Assembly: GCA_018969425.1 (NCBI GenBank)
Contig: JAGWYJ010000009.1
Location: 22,997 to 86,996 of the forward strand
Reading direction: 5' to 3'
Length of the DNA stretch: 64,000 nucleotides
Source of the DNA: Alphaproteobacteria bacterium
GTDB lineage: Bacteria > Pseudomonadota > Alphaproteobacteria > Caulobacterales > Hyphomonadaceae
The position numbers were made by a program, and so were the translations under genes. The notes under the pieces were generated by a model. It ran no database searches and was not told the DNA's origin. It saw only the letters and a list, made by a program, of their open reading frames with translations. Positions 1 to 7,885 of this stretch are shown here, in pieces. The stretch's first letter is position 1. Every line of letters begins with the position of its first letter.

Positions 1-12
1 GGACCATGCCCG

Positions 13-903
13 TCAGCCTTCCGATGCGCCTGGGGCGGACTCGGGCCGCGCCATGAAAACGTTGGCGCGATCGCGATAGACCGTTTCATAGCCAAGCCGC
101 GTCAGTTCTCCCTCGCAGTCCCAGCGCCATCTGTCCCGATTGCAGTGCTCCATGAGGACAGCGCGGGGCCATAGGCTTCGTTGTCCGGATCGGAAGAAGG
201 CCTCCAGGACTTCGTCCTCATATCCCTCCACATCGATTTTCATGACGTCGACCCGAGCCACTCCCTCCCGAAGAAGCAGATCGCTGAGCGGCATGACGGG
301 CACTTTGACCGTCTGTCCGCCGAGCCCGGATCGTAGGGTCGCCTGTCCATGCTCATCGGGAATTGTCAGATCGGCCTCGCCGTTTTCAGACCCCAGGGCC
401 GCCGGCACAAGCGTCACGCCTATCCCTTCCGAGAGGAGGTCGTTGGCCCGCATCATATTGAACTTCAGTCGCTGAAAGATGGCCGGCTGAGGCTCGACGC
501 AGATCAGCCTGCCGCCCGGACGAAGACGGGAGGCGGCGAACAGGGAGAACATTCCCGCATTCGCTCCGATATCGAGAAACACTCCGTCCGCAGGCAGGCG
601 CCGGCGGATGAAATCAAAATCAGGCTTGCTGTATGCGCTGGGGTTCAGGAGCGCCTTCATCTCCGAATAATTCGAGGTCAGGTGCAGGCGCGCGTTTCTT
701 CCCCACAGCGTCACATCCAGAGGGGAAGACGACTTTTTCCGGAGCATCTCGCCGAGAGCTTTGCGCGCGGCGCCGCGGCCAAGCGGCGTATGGCGGGTGA
801 GGGCGAGGATCAGACGAGCCGGCCACGCGGGTTTGCGGGCGCCGAAAGCGGGCTCCGCCGCCGGGTCGTTGAATGCCTTGGAATGGGATGGCGCCTCGGA
901 CAT
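13..903 (-). CDS. FkbM family SAM-dependent methyltransferase
   Basis: A 296-residue protein of the FkbM class I methyltransferase family, which O-methylates small-molecule or glycan acceptors. The SAM-binding motif I is visible as FLDIGANAGMFSLFAA (about residues 107-122), with the acidic motif CVEP after it and the family's KIDVEGYEDEVL stretch near residue 225. I chose the ATG at 903 because it lies one base past the TGA of the upstream regulator (TGA-C-ATG), so translation is probably coupled; an upstream in-frame start would run into that gene. It is the last gene of a petP-petR-methyltransferase run. The acceptor cannot be told from sequence. Confidence 0.85.
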   Translation of the reverse strand: MSEAPSHSKAFNDPAAEPAFGARKPAWPARLILALTRHTPLGRGAARKALGEMLRKKSSSPLDVTLWGRNARLHLTSNYSEMKALLNPSAYSKPDFDFIRRRLPADGVFLDIGANAGMFSLFAASRLRPGGRLICVEPQPAIFQRLKFNMMRANDLLSEGIGVTLVPAALGSENGEADLTIPDEHGQATLRSGLGGQTVKVPVMPLSDLLLREGVARVDVMKIDVEGYEDEVLEAFFRSGQRSLWPRAVLMEHCNRDRWRWDCEGELTRLGYETVYRDRANVFMARPESAPGASEG

Positions 904-904
904 G

Positions 905-1588
905 TCAGGGGGGGTCTCCGGCCAGTCTGTAGCCAACGCCGCGCACGGTCTGAAGGTGAACCGGTTCGTGGGGATCCGGCTCGATCTTCCGACGAAGACG
1001 CGTGACCTGAACGTCGACCGTCCTCTCTACCCCGGCAGCCGTGAGCTGCGCCAGCTCAAGGCGTGAAACCGGTTCGCCGTTCTTCAGAGCCAGCACTCGC
1101 AGGAGCTGGGTCTCATTTTCAGTCAGGCGTACAAGCTTGCCCGATCGTCGGAACTCCCCGCGAGCGATGTGAAAAACAGCGCCTGACAGACGCACTTCCT
1201 CGACCGGAGTTTCCGGTCTGGCGCGGCGAAGGATGGCCGCGATGCGCAGAGAAAGCTCCTCCGGCTCAAAGGGCTTGGAGAGATAATCGTCCGCCCCTGT
1301 CTTCAGTCCTTCGATTCGTTCCGCCGCCTCTCCGCGCGCCGTGAGGAACATGACCGGAGAGGAGATCGAACCTCTCACCGACGCAAGCAGCGAGAGGCCA
1401 TCCTCGCCCGGCATCATGACATCGAGAAGCACCAGATCGAACGTCATCGTCTGAAGAAGTCGACGAGCCGTCGCCGCGTCCCGCGCGGTGGTGACATCAT
1501 ATCCTTCCCGGGTCAGAAAGCGCCTCAGGAGATCCCTGAGGCGATCATCGTCGTCCACCGCCAGGATATGTCCGCCAGCCTGTCTCAC
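905..1588 (-). CDS. petR: OmpR/PhoB-type response regulator, PetR-like
   Basis: A 227-residue two-component response regulator. The N-terminal receiver has the acidic cluster VDDDD, phospho-acceptor D56 in DLVLLDVMMP, the conserved Thr in FLTARG and the Lys in YLSKPF. The C-terminal half is an OmpR-type winged helix ending in TVRGVGYRL. The start is the GTG at 1588, which overlaps the upstream MarR stop in a GTGA tetranucleotide; the longer in-frame extension is Arg-rich and antisense-like. The pairing with a MarR regulator matches petP-petR of Rhodobacter and relatives. No histidine kinase is adjacent, so the partner must be elsewhere. The name rests on gene order and family; the regulon is unknown. 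Confidence 0.88.
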   Translation of the reverse strand: MRQAGGHILAVDDDDRLRDLLRRFLTREGYDVTTARDAATARRLLQTMTFDLVLLDVMMPGEDGLSLLASVRGSISSPVMFLTARGEAAERIEGLKTGADDYLSKPFEPEELSLRIAAILRRARPETPVEEVRLSGAVFHIARGEFRRSGKLVRLTENETQLLRVLALKNGEPVSRLELAQLTAAGVERTVDVQVTRLRRKIEPDPHEPVHLQTVRGVGYRLAGDPP

Positions 1589-2109
1589 CGACCTCGTCCC
1601 GGAAACGAGCTGCGGTTCATCTGGCCGCGCGCGATTTCTGCGAGAACCCGTCGGGCGCCGGTTACGGCGTCGGGGCCGCACAACAGGAAGACTTCCCGCA
1701 TCGCCGCTCTGCGCGCTTCCGCTCCTTGCCGGGTCATCCTGTCTCCCTCCGGGGTCAGAAGGATGCGGCGGCGCCGTCCATCGAGCCTGTCCCGTTCGCG
1801 GGTGATCAGACCCCGCGCCTCCAGCTCGTTCAGATAGCGCGCCAGGGTCTGTTTGGGAATGTTCAGGCGCGCTCGCAGGCTGGTGACGTCCTGGGGGCCG
1901 ATGTCGAATATCTCAACAAGGATATCGACGGCCCCGTCCAGAGGCGGGTCTGACCCAGAGGATGAGTTCGACAAGGCGGCGAGCCTGCGAGCTGCGGCCC
2001 GGATCAGGGCGGCTCCCTGATCAAGTTCGGAATCGCGCAGGTACAGACGCCCGTCGGCGTCGGGCGACGGGATGGAGGGTGAGAGCGATCTGTTGACAGG
2101 TACGGTCAC
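1585..2109 (-). CDS. petP: MarR-family transcriptional regulator, PetP-like
   Basis: A 174-residue MarR-type winged-helix DNA-binding protein. Helix-turn-helix and wing residues are clear at about 78-135 (IPKQTLARYLNELEARGLI followed by RRRRILLTPEG). The start used is a GTG at 2109; the N-terminal 30 residues are less conserved-looking, so a later start is possible. It heads the petP-petR-FkbM operon and is divergent from ilvE with about 86 bp between starts, which leaves little room for two separate promoters and suggests shared control. The effector is unknown. Confidence 0.82.
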   Translation of the reverse strand: MTVPVNRSLSPSIPSPDADGRLYLRDSELDQGAALIRAAARRLAALSNSSSGSDPPLDGAVDILVEIFDIGPQDVTSLRARLNIPKQTLARYLNELEARGLITRERDRLDGRRRRILLTPEGDRMTRQGAEARRAAMREVFLLCGPDAVTGARRVLAEIARGQMNRSSFPGRGR

Positions 2110-2195
2110 GAAACGACAATGGGAGAGCTGGAGATGGAACTCAAGTCTGATATGCGCCCTCTGTCCGCCGGCGACCTGTTCGAGGAATGGCCCTG

Positions 2196-3086
2196 ATGTC
2201 CTTTGTCCCCTATGACGATCGTGACGGCTGGATCTGGCTGGATGGCGTTTTCGTACCCTGGCGCGAGGCCAGGATCCACGTGCTGACCCACAGTCTGCAC
2301 TATGGGGCGAGCGTATTCGAGGGCGAGCGCGCCTATGACGGCGTCGTTTTCAAGAGTACGGAGCACTCCCGCAGGCTGCACAGATCAGCCGAGCTGGTTG
2401 GCTATTCAGTGCCCGTGCCGGTTGAAGAGCTTGACCGTATCAAGCTTGAGGTGATGGCCCGAAACGGACTTTCGGACTGCTATGTCCGCGCATTCGCGTG
2501 GCGAGGATCTGAGATGATGGGGGTCTCCGCTCAGCAGGCGTCCATCCGAACCTGCGTGGCGGTCTGGCATTGGGGCAATTATTTTGCGGACAAGATGAAG
2601 GGCATCCGCGTGACGCTCTCGGACTGGAAGCGACCCTCGCCTGAGACGATCCCGAGCGCTGCCAAAGCGGCGGGACTGTACATGATCTGCACGATGTCCA
2701 AGCACAAGGCTGAAGCGCAGGGCTATGCGGACGCCCTGATGCTGGATTACCGGGGCTATGTCGCCGAGCTGACGGGCGCGAATGTGTTTCTCATTCGCGA
2801 CGGAGCGATCCATACCCCGACCCCGGACTGTTTCCTGGACGGCATCACGCGGCAGACCGTGATCGAGCTTGCGCGTCGGCGAGGCTATGAGGTGGTCATT
2901 CGCCACATCACGCCCGATGAACTGTCGACATTCTCGGAATGCTTCATCACCGGGACGGCGGCCGAAGTCACTCCTGTCTGCGAGATGGCGGGGGTCGCAT
3001 ACCGGCCCGGCATCATCACTGAGACCCTGATGAACGACTATGACGCGCTGGTTCGGGGACGTCTGTCATCCCCGGCTGCGGCCTGA
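2196..3086 (+). CDS. ilvE: Branched-chain amino acid aminotransferase
   Basis: A fold-type IV PLP aminotransferase of 296 residues that moves amino groups between Leu, Ile or Val and 2-oxoglutarate in the cytoplasm. The N-terminal WIWLDGVFVPW and HYGASVFEGERAY stretches are typical, K157 in PSAAKAAGLY fits the PLP lysine, and ELTGANVFLIRDG plus the FLDGITRQTVIELA stretch are the conserved substrate and PLP loops. An ATG at 2187 sits directly on the Shine-Dalgarno-like GAGGA (2182-2186), so the ATG at 2196, nine bases further, is the better start. It is divergent from petP, as in other alphaproteobacteria. Confidence 0.93.
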   Translation: MSFVPYDDRDGWIWLDGVFVPWREARIHVLTHSLHYGASVFEGERAYDGVVFKSTEHSRRLHRSAELVGYSVPVPVEELDRIKLEVMARNGLSDCYVRAFAWRGSEMMGVSAQQASIRTCVAVWHWGNYFADKMKGIRVTLSDWKRPSPETIPSAAKAAGLYMICTMSKHKAEAQGYADALMLDYRGYVAELTGANVFLIRDGAIHTPTPDCFLDGITRQTVIELARRRGYEVVIRHITPDELSTFSECFITGTAAEVTPVCEMAGVAYRPGIITETLMNDYDALVRGRLSSPAAA

Positions 3087-3096
3087 GACCGGCTCG

Positions 3097-3537
3097 TCAG
3101 GCTTCCATGGCGTCGCGAATTCGCGACGCCTGGGAGGCGAGGGCGTCCATGTCGGCCATGCGTCCCTGATGATGCGGCTGCAGCGGCAGGTTGTCGTATC
3201 TGGGGATCACGTGGACATGCAGGTGAAAGACGGTCTGACCGGCAGGGGCGCCGTTGAACTGTGTGACGATCACGCCGTCCGGATTGAGGGCGGTGACGAC
3301 GGCTCTCGCGGTCTTCTGAACTCTCTCAAAAAGTCCCTTCAGTCTGTCTGAAGGCAGGTCGAGAAGGTTTCTGGCCTCGACGTGTCGCGGGACGACGAGA
3401 CAGTGACCCTGACTCTGCGGAAAGATATCCATGAAGACCAGCGTGTCAGCATCTTCCCAGACTTTCACGCAGGGAGCCTCTCCGCGCAGGATTTTCGCGA
3501 AAATGTTCGAGGCGTCGTAGGATCCCGTCAGGCTCAT
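3097..3537 (-). CDS. HIT family nucleotide-binding hydrolase
   Basis: A 146-residue histidine-triad protein of the Hint/Fhit superfamily; these hydrolyse nucleoside phosphoramidates or dinucleotides. The signature HLHVHVIPR (His-x-His-x-His) is near residue 98, preceded by the usual FNGAPAGQTVFH. FMDIFPQSQGHCLVVPRRH-like residues around 35-55 match the family (the sequence here reads CLVVPRHVEAR). I chose the ATG at 3537 because it follows the TAG of the upstream FemAB-like gene by one base. The 3-prime end contains a 22-bp perfect palindrome (3109-3130) and converges on ilvE with a 10-bp gap. It is last in the ridA-GDPD-FemAB-HIT run. Confidence 0.92.
   Translation of the reverse strand: MSLTGSYDASNIFAKILRGEAPCVKVWEDADTLVFMDIFPQSQGHCLVVPRHVEARNLLDLPSDRLKGLFERVQKTARAVVTALNPDGVIVTQFNGAPAGQTVFHLHVHVIPRYDNLPLQPHHQGRMADMDALASQASRIRDAMEA
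3109..3130. repeat. 22-bp perfect palindrome at the ilvE/HIT convergent junction
   Basis: The arms GGCGTCGCGAA and TTCGCGACGCC are exact reverse complements with no spacer. The site lies inside the last codons of the HIT gene and 23 bp past the ilvE stop. Read as RNA it gives a strong hairpin on either strand, but no T tract follows, so terminator function is only a possibility. Confidence 0.5.
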
Positions 3538-3538
3538 T

Positions 3539-4756
3539 CTAAAATCCCTCTTCCTCTTCCGTGTCATGCGACGATCCGGGAGCGACCGTTACGTCCCGCC
3601 GGAAAGGCGTCAACTCCGAAAGATATTCCACGCCCTGCTCAACCGCGGCTCGTTCGCGGTCGAGATAGCGCGCCACCGCCTCGCGCAAAGGCGGATAGGC
3701 GATCCAGTGAGCGGATCGGGTGAGGTGCGGTTCGTATCCCCGGGCCAGTTTGTGCTCTCCCTGAGCCCCGGCTTCGACACGGGAGAGTCCCCGTTCGATC
3801 GCAAAATCCAGAGCCTGATAGTAACACAGTTCAAAATGCAGGAATGGGCGGTTGAGACTTCGTCCCCAATACCGGCCGTAAAGGGTGTCGGACCCGATGA
3901 AATTGAGGGCGGCCGCGATGGGCCGCCCGTCCAGGTAGGCGATCACCAGCAGCACCTGGTCGGCCATTCGCTCGTGAATTTTTTCGAAGAATGCGCGGTT
4001 CAGGTAGGGAGATCCCCACTTGCGGGAGCCGGTGTCCAGATAAAATCCGAAAAACGCGTCCCAGTGGCGAGGGGTCAGGGCGGCTCCGGTCGCGCGTTCG
4101 ATCTGAAGGCCCTCCTGAGCGATCGAACGTTCGCGACGGATCATCTTTCTTTTTCGGGAGGTCAGGGCGCTCAGAAAGTCGTCAAACGACCGGTAGTTCC
4201 GGTTGATCCAGTGGAACTGCTGGTCGGTTCGCAGGAGAAGGCCCTTGTCTCCCAGCCAGCGCCAGTCCGGTTCGGTCAGGAAATTGAAGTGGGCTGACGA
4301 GGCGCCGGCCTCCTTCGCCAGGGTCACAGCGGCTCCAAGAAGGGTTTCGCGCACCCGGTCTGCGTCCGGACCTGTCCCAACCAGGAGGCGCGGGCCGGTG
4401 ACTGGAGTGAAAGGCGATGCGCACAGGAGCTTAGGATAATAATGTCCTCCTGCGCGCTCGAGAGCGTCCGCCCACGCATGATCGAACACGAATTCCCCGC
4501 GTGAATGCGACTTGAGGTAGGCCGGAAGCGCCCCCGTCAGCTCGCCTGTCGACCGGGTGACGAGAAAGTGCTGGGGAACCCACCCCGTCCTCGGAGAGGC
4601 GCATCCCGCGCTTTCCATCGCTTCGAGAAAATCCCAGTCCATGAAGGGGTTGGAAGGATGGCCGGACGGGTGGGCGAGAGCGTTCCAGGCCGACCGGGGG
4701 ATTGCGGTCATCGACGTTTCGAGTCGCGCTGTGAGTTTCTCAGGTTCAGCTGTCAT
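3539..4756 (-). CDS. FemAB-like/GNAT-fold acyltransferase (COG3146)
   Basis: A 405-residue protein resembling the COG3146/FemAB_like family: GNAT-fold proteins of unknown substrate, common in alphaproteobacteria. Family features are an N-terminal IPRSAWNAL and NPFMDWDFLEAMESAG, the central YPKLLCASPFTPVTGPRLL and HFNFLT, a basic SRKRKMIRRER stretch, and the C-terminal ALNFIGSDTLYGRYWG and GLSRVEAGAQGEHKLARGYEP. The ATG at 4756 overlaps the GDPD stop by about 11 bp and begins the family-like sequence; the upstream in-frame extension of 53 residues is antisense to the GDPD gene and is rejected. The co-directional run with GDPD and HIT suggests cotranscription. Confidence 0.85.
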   Translation of the reverse strand: MTAEPEKLTARLETSMTAIPRSAWNALAHPSGHPSNPFMDWDFLEAMESAGCASPRTGWVPQHFLVTRSTGELTGALPAYLKSHSRGEFVFDHAWADALERAGGHYYPKLLCASPFTPVTGPRLLVGTGPDADRVRETLLGAAVTLAKEAGASSAHFNFLTEPDWRWLGDKGLLLRTDQQFHWINRNYRSFDDFLSALTSRKRKMIRRERSIAQEGLQIERATGAALTPRHWDAFFGFYLDTGSRKWGSPYLNRAFFEKIHERMADQVLLVIAYLDGRPIAAALNFIGSDTLYGRYWGRSLNRPFLHFELCYYQALDFAIERGLSRVEAGAQGEHKLARGYEPHLTRSAHWIAYPPLREAVARYLDRERAAVEQGVEYLSELTPFRRDVTVAPGSSHDTEEEEGF

Positions 4757-5486
4757 GGGGTTGTCGGACCTCTTCGGGCTCGAGGCCCTCGAATATCGGC
4801 GCGTAGCCCGGGCGATCGGGAAGGTCCTCACGGCGTCTGACAGTCCATACGACGCAGGGCAGCGGACAGTCCGCGAACTCTCTTCGGGCGAGGAGGGCGA
4901 GGTTGGGTCCTGCAAAGGCGCAACCGCGGGTCATCATCCAGTCGAGAAGGCCGCCCAGATCCTGGTCGGTCGACGCATCGACCAATAGTCCGATGGGTAT
5001 CTGGGGTGCAGAGGCGAGAAGCGTTTGGACGGTATCCGTACTGAAGCTCATCAGCGCGAAGCGTCCTTGGGCTCCGGAAAGCAGTCGCAGAGCTTTCCAG
5101 GCGATTTCCTCTGGGTCGCTGTACGCCTTGAGTTCAATCAGCATCGGTGTCTCACCGAGCGCGGCGATCGCCTCTTCAAGGGTCGGGACGGCTGATCCGT
5201 CCGGAAACCGGAGCGTCTTAAGTTCGGCAAGGTCCAGGTCCCTCAGACGTGACGGGAGACCCCACATGCGCCGCAGGTCTTCGTCATGAAAGACAATCGC
5301 CTCGCCATCCCGGGACAGCCCGACATCCATCTCGACGCCTAAACCGCAACGGCGCGCCGCGATGAAAGATGCGATCGTATTCTCGCCGGGTCCATCAGGG
5401 CGCCAGAGTCCCCGGTGGGCGTACTGGTGACGTGAAACGTCCCATGAGGGATGCGCGAGCCGCCTACTGGAATTCGACAACCGCAT
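4746..5486 (-). CDS. Glycerophosphodiester phosphodiesterase
   Basis: A GDPD-family TIM barrel of about 246 residues that hydrolyses glycerophosphodiesters to glycerol-3-phosphate and an alcohol. The catalytic stretch is AHRGLW followed by GENTIASF, then EMDVGLSRDGEAIVFHD with the metal and acid/base residues, and later MLIELKAY. No signal peptide is evident, so it is probably cytoplasmic (UgpQ-like). The start is uncertain: ATG at 5486, TTG at 5480 (nine bases after a GGAGG) and GTG at 5504 all lie in the 3-prime end of the RidA gene, so translation is likely coupled. Confidence 0.87.
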   Translation of the reverse strand: MRLSNSSRRLAHPSWDVSRHQYAHRGLWRPDGPGENTIASFIAARRCGLGVEMDVGLSRDGEAIVFHDEDLRRMWGLPSRLRDLDLAELKTLRFPDGSAVPTLEEAIAALGETPMLIELKAYSDPEEIAWKALRLLSGAQGRFALMSFSTDTVQTLLASAPQIPIGLLVDASTDQDLGGLLDWMMTRGCAFAGPNLALLARREFADCPLPCVVWTVRRREDLPDRPGYAPIFEGLEPEEVRQPHDS

Positions 5487-5919
5487 CGACCTCCACAGCG
5501 ACACCGAACGGCAGGACCGGACAGGCCACCGCTGAACGGGCGTGACGACCTCTGTCTCCGAACGCCAGGACCATGAGGTCGGAGCAGCCGTTCATGACCT
5601 GCGGTATGTCCGTGAAATCCGGGGCGCAGTTCACGAAACCGCCAAGCTTGACGATACGAACCACTCTCTCGAGATCTTCCAGCGCCGCCCTGATCTGAGC
5701 AATCAGGTTTATGGCGCACAGGCGAGCGGCGTCTCGCCCCTCTTCGAGGGTCATGGTCTCTCCCAGGCGCCCGCGAACCAGGCCGTGGGGCCCCATCGAG
5801 ATCTGACCTGAAACGAAGAGAAGCTTACCTGTCATCACGAACGGGACGTAGTTGGCCGCGGGTGCGCTCGGGCTCGGCAAAATGACGCCGGCGGTCTCAA
5901 GGCGGGACAAAACGCTCAT
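5464..5919 (-). CDS. RidA/YjgF-family protein
   Basis: A 151-residue RidA superfamily protein. RidA members deaminate reactive enamine/imine intermediates made by PLP enzymes. Family landmarks are LLFVSGQI near residue 35, AALEDLERVVRIVKLGGFV in the middle, and the C-terminal RSAVACPVLPFGVAVEVDAV. It is longer at the N terminus than E. coli RidA and looks more like the YjgH/CC-type subgroup, so the exact activity is not assured. It is separated from the dinB stop by 77 bp that contain a hairpin, and overlaps the downstream GDPD start. Confidence 0.9.
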   Translation of the reverse strand: MSVLSRLETAGVILPSPSAPAANYVPFVMTGKLLFVSGQISMGPHGLVRGRLGETMTLEEGRDAARLCAINLIAQIRAALEDLERVVRIVKLGGFVNCAPDFTDIPQVMNGCSDLMVLAFGDRGRHARSAVACPVLPFGVAVEVDAVVEFQ

Positions 5920-5963
5920 GGTCGTTACCTCAGCTGATTCAGGCTTCTTCTATGGGCTAACGC

Positions 5964-5988
5964 CGCCCTTTCCAAATCCGAAAGGGCG
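5964..5988 (-). terminator. Hairpin between dinB and ridA
   Basis: A 9-bp perfect stem (CGCCCTTTC/GAAAGGGCG) with a 7-nt loop lies in the 77-bp gap just after the dinB stop on the minus strand. There is no clear U tract beyond it, so it may be a weak terminator or processing site rather than a full stop before ridA. Confidence 0.45.
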
Positions 5989-5996
5989 CCGGCTCG

Positions 5997-7334
5997 TCAT
6001 GTCGTTGATTTTCGCGATCTCAGCCTCATTCCGCGACCGGTTGTGGCTGAGCCGCTGCCGAAGCGGGAGCGCACCGCATCGGCGGCCCTTTCGGCGGCCG
6101 CTCTTTTGAGGGACGCGGGCTCGGCAAGATCGAGACGATCGTCTCCGGCAGGGGAGAGGTCGGACAAGCCGACACCTATCAGGCGATAGCGGACGGCCCT
6201 GGGTTCAGCCTGAAGAAGGTGGAGACAGGTCTGGAACAGGATCCTCGACAGCTGGGTCGGAGAGTGCAGGGTTCGTCGCCGTGTCACGGTCTGGAAGCGG
6301 GCCGTTTTCAGCTTGAGGGTCACAACGCGCCCCTCCACCCCATGCGCCTTGGCGCGTGCCGAGGTCTGCTCGCAAAGGCCGTAGAGCGCGTCTTCAAGGA
6401 AAGATGGGTCAGCCGTATCCTGGCCGAACGTCGTCTCCGAGGACACGCTCCGGCGATCTCCTCCGGGAGTGATCGGCGTCGCATCGCGGCCCCAGGCGCG
6501 CTCGTGAAGTCTCCGGCCCATCTCCCCGTGTCTGCGCATCAGAGTTTCCCGGGACATCGCCTGAAGGTCGGCAATCCTGACACATCCTTCCTCCGCGAGG
6601 CGGGCGGTCAGCGTCTTCCCAACCCCGCCGATCACCGAAACGGGTCGACCGGCGAGCCACCGGGGCGCCTCGAGCTCCGACAATGCGTAAAATCCCCGGG
6701 GTTTGTCGGCCTCGCTCGCCAGCTTGGCCAGAAATCGATTGGACGCGATCCCAATCGAGACGGTCAGTCCCATTTCAAGTTCAATGCGCGCCTGCAGCTC
6801 CATCATCAGCCTGGCCGGGCTGGCCTTGTGAAGCCTCTGCGTTCCCGACAGATCGAGATAGGCTTCGTCGATTGACACCGTTTCGACCAGGGGGGTCAGC
6901 TCGTGGAGCAGAGACCGTATGCGCCGCGCCTCGCGTACGTAGGCATCCATGCGGGGGCGAAGGACGACGGCCTCAGGACACGCCTTCAACGCCTGGAACA
7001 TGGGCATCGCCGAGCGCACGCCGTAGGAGCGGGCTATATAGCAACATGTTGATACCACTCCTCTTTTTCCGCCCCCGACGATGACTGGACGCGAGGCGAG
7101 CGAGGGGTCGTCACGCTTTTCAACGGCAGCGAAGAAAGCGTCGCAATCCATATGCGCGACCGCCAGACTGTTCAGCGATGGATGAAAGACAAGGCGTGCG
7201 GACCGGCAGGACGGGCAGGTCCTCGCTGTCGGCGGCACATCGCGCCGACAGTCCCGGCACAGGCCTTCCTCCTGGCCCGGGACTGCGCCGGTTCTCGCCG
7301 TTGGGTCGCCTGGACTGGGTTGCGGCATCGTCAT
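5997..7334 (-). CDS. dinB: DNA polymerase IV with N-terminal zinc ribbon
   Basis: A Y-family translesion polymerase of about 445 residues. Palm residues are visible in AHMDCDAFFAAVE and SIDEAYLDLS, the finger region in CCYIARSYGVRSAMP, the helix-hairpin-helix in VIGGVGKTL, and the little-finger domain runs to about residue 410. The N terminus carries two CxxC pairs (CRDCRRDVPPTARTCPSC), a zinc ribbon seen in many alphaproteobacterial DinB proteins but absent from the E. coli enzyme. A TTG at 7367 is possible, but the ATG at 7334 or 7328 is more likely. It is divergent from divK. Confidence 0.93.
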   Translation of the reverse strand: MTMPQPSPGDPTARTGAVPGQEEGLCRDCRRDVPPTARTCPSCRSARLVFHPSLNSLAVAHMDCDAFFAAVEKRDDPSLASRPVIVGGGKRGVVSTCCYIARSYGVRSAMPMFQALKACPEAVVLRPRMDAYVREARRIRSLLHELTPLVETVSIDEAYLDLSGTQRLHKASPARLMMELQARIELEMGLTVSIGIASNRFLAKLASEADKPRGFYALSELEAPRWLAGRPVSVIGGVGKTLTARLAEEGCVRIADLQAMSRETLMRRHGEMGRRLHERAWGRDATPITPGGDRRSVSSETTFGQDTADPSFLEDALYGLCEQTSARAKAHGVEGRVVTLKLKTARFQTVTRRRTLHSPTQLSRILFQTCLHLLQAEPRAVRYRLIGVGLSDLSPAGDDRLDLAEPASLKRAAAERAADAVRSRFGSGSATTGRGMRLRSRKSTT

Positions 7335-7367
7335 GAGACTGTTTGAAATGCTACTTGATGTTGTCAA

Positions 7368-7444
7368 AGAGCAGTTAACACTATCAGGTCTAGAGTGGCA
7401 GCAGCGGCGGGAATCACCCCGCCCGTGTCGAGCGTGATGCAGCC
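7368..7444 (+). promoter_or_regulatory. dinB-divK divergent control region
   Basis: This gap between divergent genes must hold the divK promoter and perhaps that of dinB. It contains TTGTCA (7361-7366) with TATCAG 15 bp downstream, a short spacing, and a leader hairpin GGCGGG-(6 nt)-CCCGCC at 7406-7423 just before the divK start. No full TTAA-N7-TTAA CtrA site was found. Confidence 0.3.
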
Positions 7445-7885
7445 ATGGCGACTGCGGCAGCCAAGAAAGTCCTTGTGGTCGAGGACAATGAGCTCAACAT
7501 GAAGCTCTTCTGCGACCTGCTGGACGCGTTCGGGTACGAGACCGTCCAGAGTCGGGACGGTCTGCGGGCGGTTGATCTCACGCGTGAGCACCGGCCTGAT
7601 CTCATCATTATGGATATTCAGCTCCCCGAGGTCTCGGGTCTTGATCTCACACGCTGGATCAAGGACGACGCATCGATCGCAGATATTCCCATTATGGCCG
7701 TCACAGCGTTCGCCATGCGTCAGGATGAGCAGCATGTCCGCGAGGCGGGCTGCGAGGCGTATATGTCGAAGCCCATCCAGATGATGCCCTTCATCAATAC
7801 GGTCAACCAGCTCACCTCGCTGCGAGGGGCGTCTCCGGCCAGAGCTTCCGCCCCGTCGTCGCCCCCGCGGAGACCCTCGAGATGA
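7445..7885 (+). CDS. divK: Single-domain response regulator DivK
   Basis: A 146-residue stand-alone receiver. In Caulobacter, DivK relays phosphate status from PleC and DivJ to the CtrA pathway that times the cell cycle and polar development. The acidic pair is in [12 protein letters not shown], the phospho-acceptor is D57 in [13 protein letters not shown], the Thr switch is in MAVTAFAM and the Lys in YMSKPI. The C-terminal 20 residues are a Pro/Ser/Arg-rich tail that the Caulobacter protein lacks. It overlaps pleD by 4 bp (ATGA), and this order is the strongest evidence for its identity. Confidence 0.93.
   Translation: MATAAAKKVLVVEDNELNMKLFCDLLDAFGYETVQSRDGLRAVDLTREHRPDLIIMDIQLPEVSGLDLTRWIKDDASIADIPIMAVTAFAMRQDEQHVREAGCEAYMSKPIQMMPFINTVNQLTSLRGASPARASAPSSPPRRPSR

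Noticed and set aside
349..1005. Long plus-strand frame opposite the FkbM gene
   Set aside because: It is a shadow of a well-supported minus-strand methyltransferase; high-GC DNA gives many such frames.
1589..1681. Longer N terminus for the PetR-like regulator
   Set aside because: It is Arg-rich and lies inside petP; a GTG in a GTGA overlap at 1588 starts just before the receiver domain.
4757..4915. 53-codon extension of the FemAB-like gene
   Set aside because: It is fully antisense-frame sequence within the GDPD gene and unlike the family; the ATG at 4756 starts the conserved part.
7368..7444. CtrA box upstream of divK
   Set aside because: Only one TTAA half site (7375-7378) is present; the paired TTAA-N7-TTAA was not found.
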